64,000 nucleotides of DNA from positions 930,001-994,000 of the forward strand of contig NC_037312.1 in assembly GCF_000143535.2 (NCBI RefSeq), in the 5' to 3' direction. The stretch comes from Botrytis cinerea B05.10 (lineage: Eukaryota > Ascomycota > Leotiomycetes > Helotiales > Sclerotiniaceae). Position numbers and translations under genes: made by a program. The notes below the pieces were generated by a model. The model was not told the DNA's origin, searched no databases, and worked only from the letters and a program-made list of their open reading frames with translations. Shown here piece after piece: positions 23,196 to 33,639 of the stretch. Numbering within the stretch: the first letter of the stretch is position 1; each line of letters begins with the position of its first letter.

Positions 23196-25647
23196 TGCTA
23201 AAAATATGAAGCTGTGGTAATGTTGATGAAAGTGTGTATAAAGTTATAAAGATCTGAACTGGAATGTTGCTTTGAAGCCAAATAGGTGCAGCTTTGAACT
23301 ATCTTATATATCTGGAGAGTGGCAAGATGGTAATGAGCTTCAACAAGTGTTTGCATGACCACTCTCAGCTAAAGACATTGCCAGGGCTGGCCAAGAGCTC
23401 ACCCATGTGAGGATGTGATATGGCAGTCAAGTTGCGGTGTCAGATCATGCCATGTCAACCTCTCTTCTGATTGCCGTTTTCATATCAAAATAGTTCGGAT
23501 GGTGTCATTCAGAGTTGGGATGAATCAGATGTTCGACGAGTCTATGCTTGAATCTACCATGTAGTATCAGATCACGCATGTCCAGGCCACTTTTCAATAT
23601 CCCAGTTCCGGATTGGCAAACAAAAAGAATCTTGAGATGCGCAGTTCATTACGGACAACGCCTACGGTTTCCGAAGTACTCTCATCAAAACTTTACCCCT
23701 ATCACACAAGTTTATTCTGACTGTCAACCCCTTGACCTCGACTGTCAAATCGTGACACATCTTTTGTCAAGATCTTACTGTCTCGTTTAACTTCATGGTG
23801 ATTGATAGTCAAACTATCATTGCGATACTACAACGATGTCCAAAAATGGCGTGCGAGACGATGCTACTCAAGACGGAATGTACGAAGCGTAGTGGTTATA
23901 TTGCCCTGGCGTCATGTGATTGTTATGGCCCGCCGTGAGGGTCTAGATGTTCGTTCTTCAAGCAAGGGGCTCTAGCCCTCATGTTGAAGCTTTCTTCAAC
24001 ACTAATCATCTTTTGATAAGCCCTAAGAGCGGGCACAATTAAATATTGAATTAAAATACACGGCTTGGATAATAGCGCACCCTTTCTTAATACTACGGTA
24101 GTATTGAAGAAAGCTAATATAGCCCCTTGGTCGCTTATCTACAGAGGCATTGCATTGCGTGATATCCTAGGTGCGGGGGTTCTGCCGAAAAAAATAAGTC
24201 TCTTGAGCGGCAGCAGGGGTCAGCCAAATTTTACTCCCTCTTTTTTTTTCTCCACACCACAATCACGACATCAAAGTGAGTTTGCAGGTTAGACAAATGA
24301 TTTGTTTCCAGGTTAAGCGGTCTCGCAGTCTCGGCAGTCAAGCCCGGAAGGTCTTGCATACGGGAAAATTCAGTTTGTTTATGTTTGCCACGCTGACAAA
24401 ACTTATGCAATTAAGCGATAAATAAGCTTACATCGCCACCAAGTAGCTTCAAGATGAATCGATGGTATTGGTGGCTTAATTTTTCGTCTCCATAATTTCA
24501 TGAAGATCTTCTCAATCTGAATCAGCCTGTAAACGATGAGTTACCTTGTATTGCGAAACACTTTTTTACTAGCTAAGTTTAGTATATCACAAGGGTATAG
24601 GCCGCCTCAACTTGCATCTGCAGGGTCCTCCGGACACTCTCAACTTCCTGTAGATCTGAACAAGAACAATAAGCTATATTTACAGGCAGTTGATGTGCTT
24701 GCTAGCTTTGACATAAAACGACTTTATCCTCTGACAGCTTGGTCTTCATTTCCGATGCAGGGTTCCCTAGGATATACAGTCTAGACTTTCAACGCTGGGA
24801 GTGAATCACTTTGAGATCAAGTGGCTTGCGCCGAATATGCCAATAGTAGGCCATCTTCACTCCAAAAGTATTTGAGGATCTAGATCTTTTTGTTTCTTCA
24901 ATGTAACGTTATTCGCACTCGGATGCAGCCAACGGTTCGTTCTTTCTAATCCCGAAATTGAGTGGGGAAAGGGGTGGGGAGGTATTCGTACTCTTGCGGC
25001 TCCTTCCCTTTGGACTGGGTTTCTTGGAGTCTCAGTTCGTATAGACGCCAGCTAGGTTGCACATCCTACTTTTCTTCTAAATTGCATGTTGTGTGATGAG
25101 TTGATTCGACCAGCGTAATTGCTTTCGATGTACACTAACTTTCCATGCTCAAGGTCATATTAGGCTGAGTAAAGAATGATAATAGTAAGCTGCTCGTTCA
25201 TGAGATCTTCATTACGAATGTGATGAATATGAGCTTTGATTTCGATAGCGGTGAAGTGTGAAGCTGCAGATGCTTCTTTGTCGGCCGTAATATTGGAGGC
25301 GGAATCAACTGCAACATGCTACATCTTCCTGCCAACAAAAGAATGAACCCCAGCAGCTGCAGCGTGCCATCTTAAAAATCTAGGCTGGCCAGGCCGATGT
25401 AACCAAAGGATACAGTCACGTCAACTGAGGTGATTTGGTGCAATCTACAACAGACATCGGCGAGGCACCTATTTCGACTTAGCAAGAGAATTAACAGCTG
25501 TCAAAGAACAATCATTATCTCGCATAGTATAATTAGCCATTGTGATCTTACTTTAACTTCTCAATAACCTCAGATAACCAAACTTCAATCGCAATTCTAT
25601 CGAGAAACTTTACTTTTCACAATATTTTTCTACAGTCACATAACACA
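23196..25647. other. Intergenic, 2.45 kb, no supported gene
   Basis: Low coding potential: short frames only, none with domains. It contains an AGCTTTCTTCAA motif at about 23,987 and, in opposite orientation, at about 24,102-24,113, and a strong imperfect palindrome (24082-24113). The last ~150 bases form the promoter of the argininosuccinate-synthase-like gene. Confidence 0.55.
24082..24113. repeat. Imperfect palindrome
   Basis: Arm CTTTCTTAATACTAC (24082-24096) is followed by GTAGTATTGAAGAAAG (24098-24113), its complement except for one extra base. It would form a hairpin with almost no loop. Confidence 0.85.
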
Positions 25648-26956
25648 ATGGTACGTAGACTATTCTACCTTTGGTGTATCATGCTAACGAACGTAGATTA
25701 AACAATCCAACGGCGTTAAGCTCCCGCGACCAACGCAAAGCTTTGAAGATGTGCTTCCGCTCCCCCTCTCTATGCAACATAGCAAACCCATCGAAAGTTT
25801 TGCAGATATTGCAAAGCTCGATCAGAGAGACACTCCTGTTGTAACCATGTTCAGTGGCGGTCTCGACAGCACGTATTTGCTGCTCAGACTCCAGGAGCTC
25901 GGCTTTACAAACATCCACGCGGTGGCAGTAGATGTTGGAGCTCCTGTAGATGTGGACGGACTTACCAAACACGCTGCGCATTTCGGTGCTCAGTTCAAGT
26001 GTCTCGATGGTCGTGAGCTTTTTGTCCGAGATGGTGTTATGCCAGCTATTCGTGCTCATGCGATGTATTTGGGACAGTTCCCCATTAGCAGTTCGCTCAC
26101 TCGTCCGATCATTGCACGTTTGGTCACCGATTATGCGAAGTCTGTGAACGCGGGTTTGCTCCTTCATACTGCCAATTTGTCGCAGAATAGCTTGCCTCGA
26201 CTCAATAACTTCATTCGACGTCTTGGTTATCCCGGAAAGTTCGGGAGTCCATATCCTCAGTCTGTCGTCTCTCGAGAGAGGAAGGCTGAAGAACTTTCTG
26301 TAGCTGGACTGACTATCATGTCTGAGCGCAAGCTTAGCGGGGATGAAAATCTATGGTGTCGGGAGTTCGAGGATGGCCCGTTGGGTGACCCAGAGGGTTT
26401 CGACATTCCGGAAAATGCTTATGAATGGACAAGACGCTACAAAGAGCACGCAACCCAAGAACTCACACTTGGTTTCGAAAATGGAAATCTCATTTCTGTT
26501 GATGGGAAAAAACTCCCTCTTATTAAGGCTATCGCGCTTCTCAACAATGAAGTGGGAAAATATGGTCACGGTCGATTTGTAGGGCTTGAACCCCTTAGCA
26601 CCGATCACAAGGTTCTCGAGATCCGCGAAGCTCCCGCTGCTGCCATTATCATGGACGCGCTTCGCCATCTCGAGATTGCCACGTTGGAGACCAAAACTCT
26701 CGAGTTGAAGCAACAGCTGGAACAGAAATGGACGCGCGAAGCTATTGCTGGCCATTGGGGAAGCGCGTGTCATACCATGTGTGATGTCGCTCTTGCTGCG
26801 TCTTTGAATGGCGTGGGTGGTAGTGTTACTTATGTTGTTGATTCTGTGCGTTTCCTACCTTGTGCTATTAAGGCGCAGAATCTTTGCTATGTGAGGGATC
26901 GCGATCAGTGGGAACAGGCGCAGCAATTACTCGGGGATGTGAAAAGTATCACGTAG
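25648..26956 (+). CDS. Argininosuccinate synthase-like enzyme (N-type ATP pyrophosphatase), divergent paralogue
   Basis: Predicted to adenylate a carbonyl or carboxyl group and join it to an amine. The first coding exon is only ATG (25648-25650). A 46-nt intron (GTACGT...GCTAAC...GTAG) leads to exon 25697-26956, giving 420 residues; a start at the later ATG (QHSKPIESF region) is the alternative. Residues 54-60 are the P-loop [26 protein letters not shown] (about 215-233) matches the SRDENLW...EGGxLEDP block of true argininosuccinate synthases, and AYEWT and the YGHGR region also align. However, the glycine-rich citrulline/aspartate block HGxTGKGNDQ is replaced by [12 protein letters not shown] (from residue 158), and the later KSRGVYETPGG block by [12 protein letters not shown]. 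It is therefore unlikely to be the arginine-pathway enzyme, and its substrate is unknown. Confidence 0.75.
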
Positions 26957-27681
26957 GAGTGGGGTTTCAGAGATGAAAATGCGGGATTGTTTGTTTTGGG
27001 GGTGCTCTTTGGGTCTTTCTACCTATGTTTTCTTTCTTTTGTAGCTTCCTTTAGTTCGTCAATCAGTAGAACCAATACTTCGATGTTTTTCAAAGTTTGC
27101 TTCTGCTATCTATAGATGGTGATCTGGAACAATTTTGTGAGTGTTGTTAATGTCATGATGTATGCCAGGGGTGGAAAAGACAGGGCTCATATAGCCGCAC
27201 TGCAAGGATCAGATCAAAACCTAAAGCTAATGGGGTTGTAAGATTATAGTAAGCTTACATTCGGGGATCCGGCATGGAACAGACTGGGGTAAACGACAGG
27301 GGCTTTCGCCTGTGGAGTGTGGCCACAAAGCTTGGACCACGGAACTGCCTCAACTGGGTGGGTGCATGTGCATGCCGTTATTTGCAGGGGTGAAACACCC
27401 TTCCTGAGTTTCTATGCATGAGTGTCGGCGTGCCTGGGTGCGTGGGCTGGAGATATAAATACTGGATGTTTTCATCTATACTCATGTCTTTGATGAATTC
27501 ATATGCAGTTGTTTCGATTTCATAGATCGTGTTCTTTTCTGCAGTGTTTGTCCTCGAGAAATTTATACAATCAGCATTCGAGTGTTAGAAAATACACCTG
27601 TGGTCCAAATACCGTATGTCTCAACTCCACGTCCCCAAGTATCTCCCTGAGTTTCCGTACACAAATCTCACAAATCAATAG
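26957..27681. other. Intergenic between the ASS-like and AlaX-like genes
   Basis: 3' flank of the upstream gene and promoter of the next gene on the same strand. Nothing else recognised. Confidence 0.5.
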
Positions 27682-28500
27682 ATGTCCGAAGCCACAAAAC
27701 TAATCTATCAGCAAGATGGAGACAAGCTTCTCCATCCCGCCAAAATCCTCTCCATCCTCCCCGTCTCCGCACTTTCAGTTCCAGACCAGGCATTCCTGAA
27801 AGACTCCTCGGAAATCGAAAACGCCATCATCACCGACTCCACTATCTTCTATGTGCAAGGCGGCGGTCAGCCCTACGATACCGGAACCATGACTTCGGAA
27901 GTCACTGACAAAGCTAACTCTATCTTCGAAGTGAAATCCGTGCGTCAGCCCGCTCAAGGAAGTCAAATTCTTCATCTCGGCCGGTTTGTTCCTGTCGGAA
28001 CTCCGCATTTCGAGAATGGAGAAGAAGTGCATCAACACATCGATGCCGAGAAACGGAATTTGTATTCGCGTTTCCACACCGCGGGACATATTCTCAGTCT
28101 TGCGATTCTAGCACTCGTGCGCGAGGGGGTGCTCTCGCCGCTGACGGAATCCAAGGCCTCGCATTATCCGGACTCGGCCGCGGTGGTCTTTGGGGGCTCG
28201 ATCGAGGGGAAGCATAAAGATGCGATTCAGGCGAAGACGGACGAGTTTGTGAAATTGGCGAGGCCGGTCTCGATTCATTGGTGGTCGATGGAGGAGGTGA
28301 GAGAGAAGTGTAGTGGGGTGACGGAGGATTTTGCGTTGCCGGATGGGGAGGTCATGGCGAGAGTCGTGGAGATGGAGGGGCTGGGAAGTTATCCGTGTGG
28401 CGGGACTCATGTGCATGATTGTGGCCAGGTGGGAAAGATTGAGGTGAAGAAGATTTCGCGCTCGAAGGGCTTGACGAGAGTTTCGTATAGAGTTGTATAG
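27682..28500 (+). CDS. Free-standing alanyl-tRNA editing protein (AlaX/threonyl-alanyl tRNA synthetase SAD domain)
   Basis: Predicted deacylase that hydrolyses mischarged tRNA, typically Ser- or Gly-tRNA(Ala). A single exon of 272 residues. The N-terminal half matches the AlaRS editing-domain entry (YVQGGGQPYDTGTM). The zinc and catalytic motifs are intact: HTAGH (H132, H136) and CGGTH (C239, H243). There is no synthetase core and no C-Ala domain, so this is a trans-editing form. It is convergent with the nitrilase gene, 365 bases away. The start is the only upstream ATG in frame with an A-rich context. The tRNA specificity is not visible. Confidence 0.9.
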   Translation: MSEATKLIYQQDGDKLLHPAKILSILPVSALSVPDQAFLKDSSEIENAIITDSTIFYVQGGGQPYDTGTMTSEVTDKANSIFEVKSVRQPAQGSQILHLGRFVPVGTPHFENGEEVHQHIDAEKRNLYSRFHTAGHILSLAILALVREGVLSPLTESKASHYPDSAAVVFGGSIEGKHKDAIQAKTDEFVKLARPVSIHWWSMEEVREKCSGVTEDFALPDGEVMARVVEMEGLGSYPCGGTHVHDCGQVGKIEVKKISRSKGLTRVSYRVV

Positions 28501-28865
28501 TTTGGTTTAGCAGCAATGGAGATTTCAATTTTGTCTAGTTTTATTGATTGAAAGTTTGTGGAAAGAATGTTTTGTGAGAAATTAGGATGGTTGTTCTTGT
28601 GTATGCATATTTGTAGTGTCAAACCATTGTAATGATTGGTAATAGCCTACTATTCACAACAAGTATAGTAACTCGGACTATTCTACTCTCCAAATTTCAC
28701 AGAGGAAAAAAAGTCACGATTATGTATTCATACGCGCCAGCACGATGGTTGATCTGGATACATTTCTCCTAACTACTTAGATTACACGCTTTTGGAAGGG
28801 GCCTCGAATCAAAGTATTTAACAGGTAAGATCATTCAATATAAGTCCAGGTACCTCGCCATTCTT
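28501..28865. other. Convergent 3' flanks of the AlaX-like and nitrilase genes
   Basis: AT-rich spacer between converging stop codons. Nothing else seen. Confidence 0.6.
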
Positions 28866-30070
28866 TCAAAGAGGAGGACTGATATCAAGTCCAGCTACCG
28901 TTAATTTAAACGCATCATTTCTATTCCAGCATGTTAGAAACGTAGCAAAACATCATCTGAAAACACACGTACCTTGAGTAACTCCCCGCAACATCCAAAT
29001 CCAATCTCCCTCTCACACAATCCTCAAAATCAACCTCCACAGTAATCAACCCATCCTCATCCTCCCATAGCGGTCCTTTCAAAATCTCTCCCTGTGGAGA
29101 AATAATGCAAGACCCCCCTCGAGAGGTGTATTCCTCGCTTTCGGATTTCTCGCCGTAGATCCAAGCGGGTTGGTTTTGCTTCTTGATGCATTGATTCGCG
29201 CTCAGGACGAAGCATCGGCCCTCGCACGCTACCGTTCTCATCAGTGCGGTCCAGGCATCGCGATTATCGGCCGTTGGCGCGAGATAGAGATTGACGTTTT
29301 GACTGTAGAGGGAGTGTCTCAATAGCGGCATGTAGTTTTCCCAGCAGATGGCAGCTGCGAGGGTTAGTTTTACGCCTTTGATCGTGGTGGTTACGGCGCG
29401 GAGGGAGGATGGTTGTCCTTGTCCCCATACTAGGCGTTCGCTTCCTGTCTGTGCATAGTAAGCGATTTTATCCGGGACGTGAAGATGTTTTTCTGCTGGA
29501 AAGACTCACTGGCATCACCTTTCTCCTTTTACCGATTACTAGCGTCATGTTAGTTTATAGTTCCTCGATGAATTTGTTATTCCAAGAAATATAACACCCA
29601 CCTCCTAACTTCGGACAAACATAAACCGCAGCACAGTAAAGTGTTCCTCCCGCTCTCTCCACAAACCCCGTCACGATGAAAATCCCCGTCTCCCTCGCCA
29701 CCAACTCCAGTTCCTCGCGCGTCCCATCTCCTCGCCTAACATGACTACCTCCCTCTCCCTGTCCCTCTAATTCCCTCTTCACCCACTTGTCTCCCGCCCC
29801 TTCAGGCGTATCGCCCATATCCACAGCATCCTTGAAATAATTCAAAAACTGTTCTCGACCTTTCTGATCACGGGATCCGACCACCGCCCCAAAATCCGCT
29901 CCCCGCGGATACCCACCGAGATATGCTTCGGGGAACAGTATCAAGTCAGGAGCGGGGCTCTGCTTCGCCGCCTTGCGACATTGTTGTGACAAAGCCTCGA
30001 GGGTCTCAGCAGTGGTAGCCAGAGTGTGAGATTGGGAGACTGCGAGGGTGAGATTTTGTGGTGCGGCCAT
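28866..30070 (-). CDS. Nitrilase family carbon-nitrogen hydrolase
   Basis: Hydrolyses nitriles to the acid plus ammonia, or cyanide-type substrates. Exons are 30070-29602, 29538-29510, 29448-28973 and 28920-28866, giving 342 residues. The catalytic triad is present: E48 ([10 protein letters not shown]), Lys in GKRRKVMP (residues 159-166) and C201 ([10 protein letters not shown]). The second exon is only 29 nt, yet it is required because it encodes [10 protein letters not shown] with the catalytic lysine. The last exon restores the usual C-terminus ([12 protein letters not shown]). [10 protein letters not shown] and CWENYMP are signatures of branch 1 (true nitrilases, including fungal arylaceto- and aliphatic types) rather than amidases. 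Confidence 0.93.
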
Positions 30071-31386
30071 TTTGGCAGATCAAAAAATAAAAAACTCTAT
30101 GTGTGATATTTCTCTGCTAGAATTGTGTTTCACGGTAGTGAGTCAGTTTTTACCTCCGCGGAATGCTGGACGCGTATTATAGCCCGTGGAGACAAAGTCT
30201 TACCAATCAACTATCGGTTGTTGAGCTGCAGGATAAGCACTACACCCGATTGGAATCATGCATAACACGTGCTACACATACACACTCTCTTGATCACAAA
30301 TCCACAAATTCAAACAACATGTGGTATGGCTATTGATACTTTGCAAATCGCAACAAGCAGCATAAGTCTCACCGACATTCTATCCATCTCGTTTTGCCAC
30401 TTGGAGGTAGTATCGCTCCGACGAAATAGACGCCCATTGAAATTATCATACGGAACTCACACCCGCCTCTGTATAGCCGTATCACAATTGGTGGAATATC
30501 GCACTCCTCGATCTGGACCTGTCTCGACCACATCTCCAGGGCCCTGCTGGCCTTATATCGAGGAAAGCACGCCACGAGCCACCAATAAGGGGTTTCCCAT
30601 TACGATGTACATCCTACATGCGCCGCGTAGAGATCCTTATACAGACCCCGTCTAGATCGTCCACCGGGATATTTAATCCTTGTAGGGAGGGGTCTTGTTT
30701 TCTCCGGCTAGCCGCAGCAGTATCCTGCAACGTTAACATTGTGCGAGAGACGCTAGTGTGGATAGCGTAAGAATCGACTACTCTGCTCTACGCGAGATGC
30801 GAATCCATGTGCAGGATAATCAATGTAAGAATTAGAAGGCGTGATTTTCGTAGAATCTAGATCGAGACTTTATGAATTGCTAGGGTCGTCAACGGAGGTA
30901 ACATCGTCTCGTTGTTAAGTTTTCAGAATGTATATGCGTTGGTGTGATGTGGACTTTGGAATCCCTATGCACGATGGTTACTGTAATTGGCATTGTCGCC
31001 GATGCTTGCCATGGGCTGGAGTAAGATACAGTTGAACCTTGCAGTGGGAGAATCTCTAAATAGATGCATGAAAAAAAAGGCACTTGTCGTTTTCTATGTA
31101 ATCACCGAGGTCGTTGAATTATCCGCTTCTATTTCCTTTTCGTCTTTTCTCATTCTCATTACTTACCTGTCTGATCCTGAATATCAGCTGTTCGACAAGA
31201 AGCATCTTTTCGAGGCATTGCTAGGCGAGTTGAACTCTTATTCTAGAATATCCAAGAATGCTAATTTGTTGTCACAGATTCATCTATTCATCATCATCAT
31301 CATCATCAAAAAAGAAGTTTTACAATCAAGTGAATCAGTACATCTAGTGACCAAGTCGCACTATCTCATCAATCGACTCCATCAAA
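30071..31386. promoter_or_regulatory. Divergent intergenic region between the nitrilase and the MFS monocarboxylate-type transporter
   Basis: 1.3 kb between two divergent start codons, so it carries both promoters. A TCA trinucleotide run (31289-31308) lies in the probable leader of the transporter. A 128-codon plus frame at 30269-30655 shows no domain and is not supported. No regulatory motif was recognised with confidence. Confidence 0.45.
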
Positions 31387-33020
31387 ATGACCGAGAAGGA
31401 AGAATTTGAAGTCTATCCAGAAGCTCTGAATGAAACTGAGGATGACATCATCAAACCCGAGACTATCAAAGAAAGAAGTCTGAGGGTACTCTCCCGAACA
31501 AAAAGCGCAGCGAGCTGGAAAGATCCCGGCCCTCCTCCAGATGGCGGAGTTGTCGCGTGGACGCAAGTCTTGGTGGGCCATTTGATCATCATGAATACCT
31601 GGTGAGTTCCACGCTTCCATAACTAAAGTTTTACTCCTTTAGTTTCTCGAGGAGTAAAATTGCGCGTCATGTTAATAGAAACCCTCATGCTGTGCTGACT
31701 AGAATCTAGGGGCTTCATAAACTCGTTTGGTGTCTTTCAAGAGTACTATATCGATTTTCTTGGTCGTTCCCCATCGGATGTATCGTGGATTGGGAGTATC
31801 CAGGTATTTCTCGTGTTCTTTATTGGAACTTTTACTGGCCGTCTTACCGACGCAGGCTATTTTCGTCCTGTTTTTTGTGAGTCCCAAATTATTTTCCCTT
31901 GCTCTACTCCATTTCCAGCATGTTATTTGTTTCTGCTCTCGGTTAGAGTTCAACTATCTCCACGCTCGCTATCGAAAAAGACAAGTCGCTAATTTTTGTA
32001 GTGGTTGGGACTGTACTCAGCGTGATAGGCATGTTTATGGCCTCCCTATCCACGAAGTACTGGCAACTATTCCTTGCTCAGGGAATCTGCTGTGGTCTCG
32101 GTAATGGGTGTTTGTTCTGCCCAGCGCTATCAGTTGCATCTACATATTTCTCAAAAAACAAGATGTTAGCCGTCGGCATTTGTGCATGTGGTAGTGCTAC
32201 CGGAGGCTTGATCTTCCCAGTCATGTTTCAACAACTAATCACACCTCTTGGCTATGGATGGACCATGCGAATCTTCGGGTTTTTCACCACAGGCTGCTTG
32301 ACAATCTGTAACATACTAGCGAAACCGAGGCTTCCGCCTCGTAGAACAGGTCCTATTATTGAGCTTGCCGCCTTCAAAGAAGCATCATACACCTTGTTTG
32401 CCATGGGAATGTTTCTAGTCTTTTGGGGCGTCTATTTTGCATTCTACTACTTGAGCTCTTTCGGAGTCGACATCATCAACATTCCCCAGAAAGAATCGTT
32501 CAACATGTTTCTGATCCTCAATGGCGTTGGCATTATAGGCCGCACTGTCCCCGCATATTTAGCAGACCGATACACAGGTCCCATGAACATCCTCCTCATG
32601 GTCACCGTAGCATGTATCATATGTGCATATGCAATGATCGGTGTTACATCTCGAGGAGGTCTCTACGCATGGGCAGTGGTATATGGAGTTGTTGGAAATG
32701 CTCTTCAGATGATGTTTCCGGCAACATTGAGTAGCTTGACCACGGATCTGAAGAAAGCGGGTGTGAGAATGGGAATGATTTTTGTGAGTGTCCCATCCAC
32801 ATGTTTGGGTAACCGTGAGGATGAAAACTGACTTTTCTAGACAATCGTGAGCTTCGCAGTGCTGACAGGTCCACCCATCGCTGGTCTTTTGATCACGAGA
32901 GATGATGGTAGCTACCTGTATGCCCAGCTGTTCGCGGCAACATCTCTGCTGCTAGGATTCTTTTTCCTCTGCGCAGCTAGATTTGTGGTGACGGGCAAAG
33001 TCTTACTTTACAAGATCTAG
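31387..33020 (+). CDS. MFS transporter, monocarboxylate-permease-like
   Basis: Plasma-membrane or internal secondary transporter of the fungal MCT-like group (Mch family relatives). Exons are 31387-31601, 31710-31876, 32002-32783 and 32841-33020, giving 447 residues. The N-terminal cytosolic segment ends in PPPDGGVVAWTQVLVGHL, the DGG-x-x-W-x-V signature before helix 1. GFINSFGVFQEYY and LGRSPSDVSWIGSIQ follow, both hallmarks of this group. Twelve hydrophobic segments can be counted, with a short central loop near residue 235. The gene shares a promoter region with the nitrilase, which could mean a coregulated uptake and hydrolysis pair, but the transported substrate cannot be read from sequence. 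Confidence 0.88.
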
Positions 33021-33639
33021 GATTCAAGGTATATACAATGACGCGAACACGCCATATCATGTTGGATTTCAATGCTACAATACGGTCAATCGGAAACAGA
33101 GCTTTTCCATGTCTATGCAGGCACGTCGGCAATGTAGATAGCATAAATATCGCGCCTAAGATCAAACTCTTCACATCATCCACAACCAACCAGTTGCATA
33201 TAACAGCACTTCTACCATCTACAACACCTTGGATCATTATAGAGGAGCATACGTTGAACACAAAATATTGAAAGTCGAAAAAAGAAACGAGATATCATAC
33301 TTAACAGAAAAAATTCGAATGTTTTCCCCAAATCAGTCTCACTCGGGAAGTTTTCGTGTGTAGTTATTATTAAATATGAGAGAAATGAAATATATGTGTC
33401 TCGTAGTTTACATCCATCCCATCTACCGTATCTCATATCATCTAGGTAACCGCGCCCACGACACACCACAAACCCCATTGAACAAACAAGAAAAGTAAGA
33501 AATTGCTCACAATTCCACCAGTCACATCCAATATAGCACGGAACTATTATACAACGCCTTTCCAACCTATCTCCAATCCTTTATCCTTCGCTTCTTCCAG
33601 TTTTCACTTCTCGTAATCGCCCCTTCTTGAAAACTTCTC
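33021..33639. other. Convergent 3' flanks of the transporter and Sec12 genes
   Basis: About 620 bases between stop codons. No supportable gene. Confidence 0.6.

Noticed and set aside
30269..30655. 128-codon plus frame between the nitrilase and MFS genes
   Set aside because: No convincing ATG context, no domain, and it lies in a divergent promoter region.
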